From Entamoeba histolytica HM-1:IMSS (Eukaryota > Evosea > Mastigamoebida > Endamoebidae), in NCBI RefSeq assembly GCF_000208925.1, contig NW_001914905.1:18940-82939 (forward strand): a DNA stretch of 64,000 nucleotides, in the 5' to 3' direction. The number at the start of each line of letters is the position of its first letter. Position 1 is the first letter of the stretch. This document shows positions 54,462-64,000 of the stretch, in pieces. The position numbers and the translations under genes are program-made. Under the pieces are notes generated by a model. That model made no database searches. It was given only the letters and a program-made list of their open reading frames with translations, and had not been told where the DNA came from.

Positions 54462-56213
54462 TTAATTAAAATCATTTGTCTTTGATGAATATTTCTTTGC
54501 TAACATTGCAACAGAAGATGGTACTGATGGTTTTGGTGGATGATATTTTTTATATTCATTTTCTTTATAACATGAATATTGGTTTTCCATTTCATCAATA
54601 GAAATTTGTGAATGTGATGGTTTTAATTTTTGACATGTTTCATTTGGTAATATTTTATGTGGAGAAGATAATTCTGTCTGAGACTTTGTGTTATCTTCAT
54701 TTACTTTACGTAGTGTAGATATTGTTTGTTGTGTTTTGTGTATTTCTTTTTGTTGATTTCTTATTAAACCAATTGAACGTGGAGAATTTGGACATGAAGA
54801 TGATATTTTTCTTTGATGATTTGGTATATCTTTAAGAGGGATTGTTTTCTTAGGAGATAAGAACGTCTGTTTTTGAGGAGAAATAACTTCTGAATGTTCT
54901 ACCACTTTTTGTTTTATTTGAAGTACATTTTGACTCAATGTTCTTCTATACAAATTTTTATCTACATCATCAGGAAAAATAGAAGGATAATTTTCTATTA
55001 CAAATGTAATAAAAGAAATAGATAATGATGTGGATTCTAATGTTTCATTTGGAATATGAATAACTACTGGAGCAATACACACAGCCAAATTTTTTGCATT
55101 CATTAAATTAATATCACTATATGTATGAATTTTATAACAAAGTTTCATAAATTGAGAGAACATTGTAAAGTGAGAAGGAGGAAGAGATTGAATAAGTGCT
55201 ATTGCTCCTGATATTTTATCTTTCAAACCATATGTTGCTTCTGAAACATTTTTCCATGTCTCTATTAATGTAAGTGCAGTATTAATATCAACAACTGGTT
55301 CTATCATTCCTCTCATAAATGATTTTAAAACAGCAGCTGTTACTTCAGGTGGGTATTGTTCAAAAGAAGAAAAACTAATAGATACAACTAATTTATCAAT
55401 AGTATCTTTATTAGCAAGACTATTTTCTCTAAATATACCTTTTGTATAACATCCTTTTGTATATAATATTTTAAATATTTCTTCAATTGCTCTTGGTAAC
55501 TGATTTACTGTTCTTCCTTCAGCAGTTAATATTGATATTAATGGTTGACTATAAATAATTGTTTTCTCTAAAGAAGGTTCGTCTAATTGAGAATTCTAAA
55601 AAAATGAATTTTGTATTATATCTAATAACATTAAAATTAAATAAAACAAACAAGTACTGCTTTGTTATACATATCCTGATATATATTTAAATCTGGAATA
55701 TATGTTTTTCCTAATTCATAATGTGAAACAAATACTCTAAAATAATCAACAAAAAATAATGGAGTTTGAACTTTTAAATATTCATGAATTTTATGAGACT
55801 GAAATGCTGTAATTTCATTTATTTCATTCTTTTTTGCTTCTTTAATTGGTTTTTTTAATTCATCAATTTTGTTATTTATAATTTTGGTTGGTTGTAAAAT
55901 AAGATCTTGAAATTGTTTTTGTAACATTAAAAACGTATCACAAACTGATCTAAATCCATTCAAAATTGTAGAAAGAGATCGTATATCTATAACTCAGTAC
56001 TAAATTTGTAGATTATTAAAATATTAACAAACCTATATGAATTGGTTTGGGATTAATTTGTGTAACAAAACTTTCAATATAATTCCCATAACTTATCATT
56101 AACCCAGTAAGCTTTTCAATTTCTCCATCAACCGCTTTTGAAAATTTCATTTGTTTTTCCCAAAAACTACAACTTTCATCAATCAGTTTTAGATTAATTT
56201 TATAACTCGTCAT
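54462..56213 (-). CDS. BAR-RhoGAP protein, three exons
   Basis: Exons are 56033-56213, 55652-55986 and 54462-55595; introns of 46 and 56 nt are GTTTGT...TAG and phases close to 549 residues. Exons 1 and 2 (residues 1-172) encode a BAR-like coiled domain (KLIDESCSFWEKQMKFSKAVDGE ... LKKPIKEAKKNEINEITAFQSHKIHEYL). Exon 3 opens with the RhoGAP domain (about 195-365), with the arginine finger in YTKGIFRENS (Arg228) and PVVIHIPN. The last 180 residues are a Ser/Pro/Lys-rich tail (LSPKKT, SPRSIGL), probably disordered. The plan equals oligophrenin, RICH and SH3BP1 but without PH or SH3. It should switch off Rho/Rac at curved membranes. Confidence 0.87.
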
Positions 56214-56356
56214 AATATTCTTATTTTTTAGTTTTCTTTTTCTTTTTTTTTTTAACGAAAAAATCTAAAAATAGTAAAAAAAAAACGAAAGTCAAGATTT
56301 TTTTAGATATAATGAGAATCTTAAAATCAAAAAAAAAAAAGAAAAACTCCTTAAAA

Positions 56357-57928
56357 TTACTTTTTGTATGGACCTTCAAATCCTTCAAAATCAGTTACTA
56401 GGAAAAATGGATAGAAGATATACCTCTCAATCATTGAACACCAATTCCAACTAGAAGTTAACCTACCATCAATACAACTTCCTCCATCTGATCCACTTCC
56501 ATCAAACCCATGTTGGAAAAAGTCACGATAAATTAACGTTGACCATTGTTCTCTAGTGTATGTTGTAAAAAAGTTATCTAATCGTTTATTATTATCTTTA
56601 ATAATACGTGTAGTTGTCTTTACAATTGGTGCAACAATCCATGGTACTTGTGAATATTTATCAATAAAAAATAAACAATTTGGAACATCTTGATCTCCCA
56701 TATGAACTACACTTAAACCTCTCCACCCATCATTACATAATTTTTGTTTTGTATGTGCTAAAATTTGATGCATAGCTTCAGACACATTAGGTGCTGATTG
56801 CATTCTTTGAAGACCTTGACCAGTATTTACTAAGGAATAATTACTTCCACTAAGAAATTCTTTATCAGTAATATTCCATAATAGTGGCATATTTTGCATA
56901 ACATTCCACCATAATGTTAAACTTTGACTAACAAAGATAAATTGTTCTGAATGATTATGACTTATTCTACTTCCTCTAACACCCCACTTAATTGATAAAT
57001 CAGTAAATGGTGTTGGTTCTTGATATCTTGTTTTAAGGTCATGTAACATTTGATGAACAACACCACACATAGATGCAGCAGATGCAAACCCATCTGAAAT
57101 ACTTAATAACATTCTTTCAGTTTCACCTCCATATTTTGCAATAATTTCTTTTCTAGCATTTTCTCTTTCAATACCACTTCCTACAGCAGGTAATACAGCA
57201 ACTCTAAATTTTGGTTCATTGAAGACTTCTTCTAAATGATTTTCTTTAGCAAATAAACCAACAGTAAGTATTTCTTTAAACTTTTTTGTTTGTTCAAATT
57301 CTGGACCAATAAAACTGGGGTTATATAAAATAGCATCTTGAAGAATATGCATCATTTTTTGATATGTTGTTCTCATTAAATGTGGATTACTGATTTTAAA
57401 TCGTCTTCCAACTTCAAAACAATTTTGAATACATTCTTCCAATAATGCTGGATTATGTAACAACTTAATACAATCTCTATAACTATTTCCCATTAATAAC
57501 CCAATTATAATTTGTTTTAATTCTTGGTGTTGTTCTTTAATAATTTGCTGTTTAGTTCTTTTATTAATACTAACATCTCTTTGTGAATAATAACTATAAC
57601 TACCAAAATAATACATCCCATAATCAGACCGTGCTACATCAACATTATCAGTATATTCACTTACGTCTAAAGCAGAATCAAGTACCTCTAATAATATCCT
57701 TTCTTTTTCATTAAGTCTCATAGGATGATATTTAATATAATGTTTAAATAAAACATCAGGAATCTTCATTAAATGCTCTCGATATGTTATTTCATATTTA
57801 TTTTCATCTCCTTCTTCAATTAGTCCTTCTATTCTATTACCTTGTTTTATGTAATTGTCTTCCCCATAACTATTGATATCTCTTGATTCATCTTCATCCC
57901 AACTAACAATGTTTCCCATTGATTCCAT
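56357..57928 (-). CDS. DUF2009/UPF0652-like conserved eukaryotic protein
   Basis: 523 residues, one exon. The C-terminus GGSCIDGRLTSSWNWCSMIER...PFFLVTDFEGFEG is the strongest signature and is what I recall for DUF2009, a family found in plants, amoebae and other protists. Other conserved-looking parts are HNPALLEECIQNCFEVGRRFKI, NPHLMRTTYQKMMHILQDAI and DGWRGLSVVHMGDQDVPN. No signal peptide, membrane segment or known catalytic motif is evident. The function of the family is unknown to me; the name depends on recall of the pattern, while the gene itself is certain. Confidence 0.75.
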   Translation of the reverse strand: MESMGNIVSWDEDESRDINSYGEDNYIKQGNRIEGLIEEGDENKYEITYREHLMKIPDVLFKHYIKYHPMRLNEKERILLEVLDSALDVSEYTDNVDVARSDYGMYYFGSYSYYSQRDVSINKRTKQQIIKEQHQELKQIIIGLLMGNSYRDCIKLLHNPALLEECIQNCFEVGRRFKISNPHLMRTTYQKMMHILQDAILYNPSFIGPEFEQTKKFKEILTVGLFAKENHLEEVFNEPKFRVAVLPAVGSGIERENARKEIIAKYGGETERMLLSISDGFASAASMCGVVHQMLHDLKTRYQEPTPFTDLSIKWGVRGSRISHNHSEQFIFVSQSLTLWWNVMQNMPLLWNITDKEFLSGSNYSLVNTGQGLQRMQSAPNVSEAMHQILAHTKQKLCNDGWRGLSVVHMGDQDVPNCLFFIDKYSQVPWIVAPIVKTTTRIIKDNNKRLDNFFTTYTREQWSTLIYRDFFQHGFDGSGSDGGSCIDGRLTSSWNWCSMIERYIFYPFFLVTDFEGFEGPYKK

Positions 57929-58329
57929 TTACTTTTTTGAGTTTTTAGTTTTTATGGGTTTTCTCTCTTTTCTGTTTTAACAAATAAATAATGTTATAAT
58001 TAATTGTAATGTATTATAAAAGAAAGCTAGCTCTTAATTACCAAAGAACTTAGCCAATCAAGAAAGAAATAATATAAACTTTATAATTTAAAGTAAATTT
58101 ATTTTGAATAGTTTGTTAAGAGTTAAGTAATAATAACAAAAATAACAGAATAATTAATATCACTGTTAGTACAAAATGAATAATTCTTGAAATATTAAAA
58201 ATTCAATACACTTAAATTTAAGTCATAGATAAATGCTTCTAAAGCAAAAAAAAAAACAAAAAGAATAATTAAATTGAATAACCCGTTGTAGAAAAACTTA
58301 AAAAATTTATACTTATTTAGCTATTCTAC
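57929..58329. other. Intergenic DNA
   Basis: AT-rich, between tandem minus-strand genes. No coding remnants or repeats seen. Confidence 0.55.
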
Positions 58330-59360
58330 TTAATATATTTTATTGATATACATATGAAAATAAAGTCGTTGTAAAAATGTATCAAAAGCACCTGGAAGAC
58401 ATAGCCTAATTTGTTTAATATAATATGAACTTGATTCTCCAGGTAAAATCTTTGAAAGTACTCCTGCTGCAAATAATCCAGTCCTTCCTTTCCCACTATT
58501 ACAATGAACTAATACAACTTCACCATTTTCTAGTACTGCTTTAATTCTATTTACCATTGAATCATATAACGCTCTATTTTCAGGAATCCAATAATCAACC
58601 ATTGGACAATGAAGATAAGTAATTCCATGAGACTCTAACGCTTGTTGATAACCATTCATATTTAATCGAGTAAGGTCATTATTTGTTAAACAACACACTA
58701 CTGTAGTAATGCGTTTATTTGTCAGTTGTTGAATGTCATTCTCTAATACCCTTCTTCTAAAATGATTTGTAGAACCTGGCGCATATGAAAAATACATTAC
58801 CCCATTACTTGACATATCCTCTGTTAATTGAGTAAAACCAATGTCATCTGTAGATATATTATTTGGTGGTTTAGAATATGTTTTATTCAAAAACAATATG
58901 TAGCAAACAAAACAATATACTGTGAAATAAATAGAAAATAAGGAATGAAGTAAGAAGAAGATATCAATAATTAATGTTAGTATAATAATAATTACCATTA
59001 TCCATGTATCAAATGACTATATTGAACATTAATATTTTTTGTAAATAAATACAACAAATAACAAACATCTAATGAAAATAGTTGTAAAAGTGAAAAAACA
59101 ACTGGGACAATGTTTAAATATCCCAATAACACAACTACGATTAAAACCATTCTAAATAAATGGTTCATAATTTTGATAGAACCAAATGAAATTAACAGAC
59201 TATACACAATCGTATAACAACACAAAAATATTGTTCCTGGTTTGTTATCTTCAATTTGTTGATCAAATAAATCAGTAGAAAATCCAACAATTATAATACC
59301 TATAGAACAAATAAATTCAATGAAAGCAATAACAGAACAAATAAGAGTGATAACAACCAT
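58330..59360 (-). CDS. Multi-pass membrane dual-specificity phosphatase, two exons
   Basis: Exon 1 is 59067-59360 and exon 2 is 58330-59016, with a 50-nt GTTTGT...TAG intron. Without splicing there seem to be two overlapping ORFs; splicing restores SLDSFDTWIMVIIIILTL and one 326-residue protein. The first 145 residues form four or five membrane helices (VVITLICSVIAFIEFICSIG; TIFLCCYTIVYSLLISF; MVLIVVVLLGYLNIVPVVF; TWIMVIIIILTLIIDIFFLL...). The rest is a tyrosine/dual-specificity phosphatase domain with the P-loop HCNSGKGRTG (Cys270), similar to CDKN3/KAP enzymes; the general-acid Asp is probably in MVDYWIPEN. I infer an active phosphatase tethered to a membrane with its catalytic domain in the cytosol. 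The start is the ATG at 59360. Confidence 0.85.
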
Positions 59361-59595
59361 TAATAATTTGAGATTCAAATTATCCTAAAAGAAAAATTTT
59401 TTTGTAAATAAAACAAATTGTTATTTTTTGTTATTTATTGGTTTATATTTAATCTTAAAATCTAAAAATAATAATCTTAAAATAAACCCTAAAAAATTAC
59501 TATCTAACAATAAAAATATTGTTATATAAAAAAAAAACTAATTACTCAGAATATTTGTAAAAATCTATCTTAGGCTTTTTTTATCTAAATGAAGA

Positions 59596-59600
59596 GAACT
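59596..59600 (+). promoter_or_regulatory. GAAC box of the HMG-box gene
   Basis: GAACT 25-29 nt before the ATG at 59625, followed by a TATATA run near the start. Confidence 0.45.
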
Positions 59601-59624
59601 GAATAAGCTAAATTATATATAAAT

Positions 59625-60488
59625 ATGGGAAGAAGTTCATCGTCAAGTAGTTCAAGTAGTGAGTCACCTTCTTCTAGTTCATCAGCTTCTTCTTCTTATT
59701 CAGAAGAACGGTACTCTCGTGATAAAAAAGAAAAGAAAAAATCTGAAAAGAAACCAAAAAAGGAAGGGGCACGTGAATTAAAAAGAAGAAAAAAAGAAGA
59801 AATTGCAACATTAAGTAAAGAAATTTATACTATGTTTGTTAAAAGAAGTCTTTTAGCTTCTGGTTTGTCTGAAGAAGAAGCTGAAAAAAAAGTTGATAAA
59901 AGGTGGAAAAAAGCAGGGCATGAAGTTAAAGTTGTTTATGAACAATTAGCATATATTGAATCAGTATTAATTGGAAATGCTGCTGTAATGAAAAAGAAAC
60001 GTAAAGCAGATACATCAAGAAGAAAAGAAGATTGGCATCCTTATCTTTTATTTTGTAAAGTTAAAAGAGATAGTGTTGTTAATGATGGTATTAGTGGAAG
60101 TGCTGTAATGAAAAGATTATCAGTGATGTGGAAAAATCTCAGTGATAAAGAACGAGAAAAGTATACAGTTTTAGCAAAAGAAAATAAAAGAAAGGATTTA
60201 GAAAAAGAAGCAAATGAAGAAAAAGCCCTTACTGCTTTATCTTCAAGAATTATTACTAATGACCTTAACACCCCTTCTTCCCAACAAAATCTCACTATTC
60301 CTGTAGTATCTGCTTTACCTATCCCAATGAATATTGTTACTGAAATTAATTTAAATGAAGAAATGAATCTTTCTATTCCCTCTAGACTACCTCCTACAAC
60401 AATACAACCCTCTTTACAGCCTTCTCTTCAATCTTCTATTCCTAGAACTATAGCACCACCTGCACCCTCTGGTTCAATGTCACAATGA
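59625..60488 (+). CDS. HMG-box chromatin protein
   Basis: 287 residues. The first 27 are almost pure serine, followed by a basic K/E region (a likely nuclear signal). Residues about 62-115 look like a divergent first HMG-type box or helix-rich unit (IYTMFVKRSLLASGLSEEEAEKKVDKRWKK). A clear HMG box spans about 134-195 (WHPYLLFCKVKRDSVVNDG ... VMKRLSVMWKNLSDKEREKY). The C-terminal 90 residues are P/S/T-rich. HMG boxes bend DNA, and such proteins often act in chromatin remodelling. The serine run is encoded by mixed codons, so it is not a simple microsatellite. Confidence 0.9.
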   Translation: MGRSSSSSSSSSESPSSSSSASSSYSEERYSRDKKEKKKSEKKPKKEGARELKRRKKEEIATLSKEIYTMFVKRSLLASGLSEEEAEKKVDKRWKKAGHEVKVVYEQLAYIESVLIGNAAVMKKKRKADTSRRKEDWHPYLLFCKVKRDSVVNDGISGSAVMKRLSVMWKNLSDKEREKYTVLAKENKRKDLEKEANEEKALTALSSRIITNDLNTPSSQQNLTIPVVSALPIPMNIVTEINLNEEMNLSIPSRLPPTTIQPSLQPSLQSSIPRTIAPPAPSGSMSQ

Positions 60489-60658
60489 AAAGTGTTTAAT
60501 ATTCATCTCATAAATAATTACATATTATTTATATTAATAAACTATATTATTTTTGGTTATTCATTATAATAATAAAAATAAAATATATATTAAAATAATT
60601 GGTAAAAACAAATTAGCCACGAAAAGCCAACATAATTATTAAAATATGGTTTTTAGCT

Positions 60659-60663
60659 GAACT
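60659..60663 (+). promoter_or_regulatory. GAAC box of the actin-related gene
   Basis: GAACT 26-30 nt before the ATG at 60689, within a short imperfect palindrome CTGAACTAATTAATTCAG. Confidence 0.45.
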
Positions 60664-60688
60664 AATTAATTCAGTTAATTATTCTTTT

Positions 60689-61771
60689 ATGGTAGAAGAA
60701 GTTCCTATTGTTCTTGATATTGGTTCTTACAGTATAAAAGCTGGAACTGCAGAAGATGAAGCACCATCTTGTATTATCAGAAATGTTATTGGAGAACATG
60801 AAACTGGAAAGATTTATGGAGAAAGTGTTTTTAATAATAACATCAAAGACTATCATTATCCTATTAATAGGGGAATGATCTCTGACTGTGATGACATTGA
60901 AGGAATTTTACGATTTGTGTTTGATGAAAATATGGGTGTTGATGCTTCAACAAGACCAATTATTGTTACAGAAGAAGCTCTTTGTCCAAATTTAAGAAAA
61001 CAAGAATATGGTGAATTATTCTTTGAGAAGTTTGAAACCCCAGGTCTTTACTTTGAACTAACTGGAAATTGTGCCTTAATTCCACTTGATCTTGAAACTG
61101 GACTAACCGTAGACTTTGGAGAAAGTTTTGTTAGTATTTTCCCATTCTATAATGGTACTTACATTTTTAATGCAAGTGATAAACAATGTTTTGGTGGATT
61201 AGATTGTTCTACTCATTTAGCTAGTATTTTAGCAAAACAAGGATATACTCTTAATATTGATAATGATAGAGAATTATTGAATACTATTAAGGAAAATTAC
61301 TCAGTTGCTAGACTTGATGGAGTTGAAGATACTATCAAAGAATATACTCTTCCTGATGGCAAAGTTATTTCCATAAATTGTTGTGATGTTATTGAACCAT
61401 TAATTGTTCCAATGTCAATTGATAAAAAGAATGAAATGCAAGGTATTGCAAAAATGATTGTTGATTGTGTTATGAAATGTCCAATTGACTGTAGAAGTGA
61501 TTTATTTGGAACAATTAATTTGATTGGAGCTGCTTCTAAGTTAAAGGGAATGGGAACAAGAATTAAAAATGATATTATAAAGATTCTTAAAGACCAAGGA
61601 AATAATGCACATGTAAAAGTTAATGTATTTGATAATAGTGAAGTACTTGCATGGTATGGAGCTGCTTGCACAGGTGCTTTATCTTCTATTGTTGAAAGGT
61701 ATTGTACAAAAGAACAATATGATGAAAATGGTTCATTCTTTGTTTCCCAAATGTTTGCTCGTGAAGGATAA
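60689..61771 (+). CDS. Divergent actin-related protein
   Basis: 360 residues of actin-fold sequence, slightly shorter than actin (375). Phosphate-1 loop DIGSYSIKAG, the TEEAL step, and GAASKLKGMGTR (actin GGTTMYPGI..R) are recognisable. The phosphate-2 loop reads DFGESFVSIF instead of actin DSGDGVTH, and the DNase loop and hydrophobic plug regions are changed, so nucleotide hydrolysis and polymerisation are doubtful. The C-terminus lacks the actin KCF end and finishes FVSQMFAREG. It does not match ARP2 or ARP3 signatures that I know. A lineage-specific actin-related protein is most likely. Confidence 0.88.
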   Translation: MVEEVPIVLDIGSYSIKAGTAEDEAPSCIIRNVIGEHETGKIYGESVFNNNIKDYHYPINRGMISDCDDIEGILRFVFDENMGVDASTRPIIVTEEALCPNLRKQEYGELFFEKFETPGLYFELTGNCALIPLDLETGLTVDFGESFVSIFPFYNGTYIFNASDKQCFGGLDCSTHLASILAKQGYTLNIDNDRELLNTIKENYSVARLDGVEDTIKEYTLPDGKVISINCCDVIEPLIVPMSIDKKNEMQGIAKMIVDCVMKCPIDCRSDLFGTINLIGAASKLKGMGTRIKNDIIKILKDQGNNAHVKVNVFDNSEVLAWYGAACTGALSSIVERYCTKEQYDENGSFFVSQMFAREG

Positions 61772-61994
61772 CTTTTGAATTAAAATACTTTTTCATTAAT
61801 TTATTCTCTTATAAAAATAATAAATAAACGAAATAACAATGTTCGTAAATTATTTTCTGTTGATATTGTATAATCGTCTTAATAAATTTAAAGACACTTT
61901 TAACTCATTTAACTTTGACACATTGAATTATCTTTTTAAATTGAAATAAAAAAGATGTGATAGACAAAATTTTACCTGTTTATTTGAAAAAATT

Positions 61995-61999
61995 GAACT
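61995..61999 (+). promoter_or_regulatory. GAAC box of the coiled-coil gene
   Basis: GAACT 29-33 nt before the ATG at 62028. Confidence 0.45.
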
Positions 62000-62027
62000 T
62001 CAAAATACCAAAAAACAAAACTTGTCC

Positions 62028-62678
62028 ATGAAAAGAACAACAAAACCAGAGAAAGGTAAACAAGAAGAAATGAATAAACTAAATAAATTAAAAGAAGAAG
62101 TAAGTAAAAGTGAAAATGATATAAAAATGAAGAAAGCAGAATGTGTAAGAATAATGACTGATTATGATATTGAATTAAAATTTCTTAATGCAAAAATACA
62201 GTATCAAATTGGTACAGATCAAAATGAATTACAAATGTTAAACGATAAAATAAGAGAATACAAAGAACAAATTAAACAATTAAACGAACAAATAAATAAA
62301 TTAAATGATAATGCATTATCTCCTTCTTTTATTCAATTAAAAGAAGATGAAGCTGAATTACATAAAGAAATAGAAAAAGTTTGTTCATTAAAATTACTCT
62401 ATTCATTTGGATGTATTTTATTTATTAATTAGCTCAAAAAAGAAAAATCAGAAAAAGAGCTTCAAAAAAAAGAAAATAAAATGTTATTAAGAGAAATTGA
62501 TGGAAAATATGAAATTGTTGAAAATGAAGTTTGTTAAAATGATATATTATACCTAAAATGAAAGAATAAAACTTATTTCATTTAGAAATTTAAAATATCT
62601 CAAGAAATTCAAAATACTAAACAATGTGTAATGAAACTTGAAAATCTTAAATGTGCTTTAGAAGCAAAAACTAATTGA
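62028..62678 (+). CDS. Coiled-coil protein, three exons
   Basis: Exons are 62028-62378, 62433-62528 and 62586-62678; introns of 54 and 57 nt are GTTTGT...TAG and all joins are phase 0, giving 179 residues. Nearly all is charged heptad sequence (MNKLNKLKEEVSKSENDIKMKK; IREYKEQIKQLNEQINKLN; EIEKLKKEKSEKELQKKENK), predicted as one long coiled coil. There is no other domain. The spliced form adds 62 residues beyond the point where the first frame would stop. It could be a structural or tether protein; the family is unknown. Confidence 0.78.
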
Positions 62679-62794
62679 CTCTTACTAATTCATTGAATTA
62701 TATTCTTTTAACAAAACAGTCTCTCAATTAAATATACTGTTCTGAATTATTTCATAATAATCTCTAACTCTTTTTCTTATGTAGTAATTTTTAA

Positions 62795-63628
62795 TCATTA
62801 ATTACATATTTCTTATATTATTTAAATGAATTAGTTATTCATTTCACTGTATATGGAACAGTTGCTGTATTTGGAAATCAATACATTGATTTTGCTGATG
62901 AAAATAATATTGTATTAAATGGTGTTAATGATGATTCTGGAACATACTGTTCATTATTCCTTGGTATTGTTTATTTTTCACAATCATTCTGTTTTTGGGT
63001 ATTAGGACAATTCTCTTATTGGCAATATAAACAAACTCTTAATATCATTGTTCAAATCTTTATTGGAGCAATTTGTCTTGCATTAATTTATTTACGAAAT
63101 GGATGGGTATTATGTGTTTTAGCAATTCCAATTGGTATTATTTCTGGATACGACTTACAATCAAATGTTTTATATTCAATCAATGCAGGTCCTAAAATTA
63201 AAGGTGTTATTCTCGGTATGAGTGAGTGTGTTGGTGAATTAACATGTTGTCTTTGTCCATTGTTTGCTGGTTTGATTGCCACACAAACAGATGATAGAAA
63301 ATGGGCATTATGGTTTGGATTGATATTACAATGTGTTGGAATTGTGTTATGCATCATTACACAAGCCATAACCATCATTCTTGAACGATTTGACAAACAA
63401 AAAGAAAGTGATGAAATTGAATTAGGTAATAATGAATATCAAGAACCTACTCCAATTGAAGATGTAGATGTTGATACTAATTTAGTTCATCAAATTGAAA
63501 TAGAAGATGGAAATGTTTCTGAGTCTTCAGAACTAGACAAAGAAGAAGATACTGATGAAAAGAGTCCTGAAGAAAATGAAAGTGTTCAACCCACTGGTAC
63601 TCCAGAACAAAAACCTTCTAACGAATAA
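62795..63628 (+). pseudogene. 5'-truncated membrane transporter (UNC-93/MFS-like)
   Basis: An open frame runs from 62795 to the stop at 63628 but has no ATG before 63218, while the sequence from about 62852 is clearly coding (YGTVAVFGNQYIDFADEN...). It has about six membrane helices (SLFLGIVYFSQSFCFWVLG; LNIIVQIFIGAICLALIYL; WVLCVLAIPIGIISGYDL; GMSECVGELTCCLCPLFAGLI; WALWFGLILQCVGIVLCII) and a long acidic tail. This equals the second half of a 12-helix transporter; UNC-93-like proteins have a similar half. The first half is not upstream, where the coiled-coil gene lies. It is either a relic or a short gene with an unseen start exon. Confidence 0.6.
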
Positions 63629-64000
63629 ACAGACATGACATGTCTTTGATTTCTATATTATCTATTTTAATTTTTATTCTTTGATTTTATTCACACATTT
63701 GTTTATTTTAGTCATCTCTTATTATTCTTGTTTAATGTAAAGAAATATCATTGTTATTATTTTATTTAATCGAGTATTTTAACTTTATCTTTAATTCATA
63801 ATGAAATTCAGCAAAGTAATTCTCTCTTATAATTTCATACACCAAAGAACAACCAACTAATAATTAGAGATGAGAATTTATTCATTTTAATTGGTTTTAA
63901 TTAGTATATGTATTTCTTTACTTTGGTCTTTCAAATGTACAAATTATAATTGTTTCTTTTCATTGACTCTTTTTATTGATAAACTCAGGTAAAACATTCA
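63629..64000. other. AT-rich intergenic DNA at the window end
   Basis: No coding remnant, repeat or RNA gene seen. Confidence 0.5.

Noticed and set aside
1..64000. tRNA, rRNA, CRISPR array or prophage genes
   Set aside because: None seen. Entamoeba tRNA genes lie in tandem arrays and rRNA on plasmids, and no bacterial features are present.

Overview
The window looks like nuclear DNA of an Entamoeba of the E. histolytica / E. dispar / E. nuttalli group; I cannot choose the species from sequence alone. The base composition is very AT-rich and genes are packed on both strands, often less than 150 bp apart. Introns are about 50 nt long: of the 19 I can place, 18 begin GTTTGT and 17 end TAG. A GAACT box lies 19-39 nt before the start codon of several genes. 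One SINE has the 26-27 bp internal repeats known from Entamoeba SINE1 elements. There are no bacterial operon features, tRNAs, rRNAs or CRISPR arrays. A 100-N assembly gap sits inside the ubiquitin E1 gene.

Layout. 0.5-3.6 kb: a Rab GTPase, the gapped ubiquitin-activating enzyme and a small unknown ORF. 4.8-12.5 kb: a calponin-homology plus Sel1-repeat protein, a BspA-like leucine-rich repeat protein, an unknown basic protein and a cysteine-rich, probably GPI-anchored surface protein. 12.6-14.2 kb: a decayed gene that reads as a PARP1-type protein (PARP zinc finger, PADR1 zinc site, BRCT, start of WGR). 14.3-25.7 kb: TBCK, RNA polymerase subunit Rpb4 (a two-exon gene made of short ORFs), ribosomal protein S28, a RhoGEF, the WD40 protein DCAF7 and a RALGAPB-like protein. 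25.8-42.9 kb is nearly all minus strand: a WWE+BRCT protein, an unknown protein, topoisomerase III, a BEACH protein, a large Sec7 ARF-GEF with a MYND-like zinc finger, and a small NET-domain-like protein. 43-50 kb is sparse: an unknown 525-residue protein, about 2 kb of empty AT-rich DNA, an F-BAR protein and the SINE with perfect 18-bp target duplications. 50-64 kb: a five-exon four-pass membrane protein, SEC61 gamma, CAF1 deadenylase, ribosomal protein S26, actobindin, a BAR-RhoGAP, a DUF2009-like protein, a multi-pass membrane dual-specificity phosphatase, an HMG-box protein, a divergent actin-related protein, a coiled-coil protein and a 5'-truncated membrane transporter.

Many of these genes regulate small GTPases and membrane or actin dynamics: Rab, TBCK (Rab GAP), RhoGEF, BAR-RhoGAP, RALGAPB, Sec7 ARF-GEF, F-BAR, BEACH, actobindin, CH-Sel1 and the actin-related protein. 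That suits a phagocytic, motile amoeba, but I see no sign that neighbours are co-regulated as a cluster. The gene models below join exons that are separate or missing as simple ORFs; every join was checked for reading phase and, where possible, against the known family.
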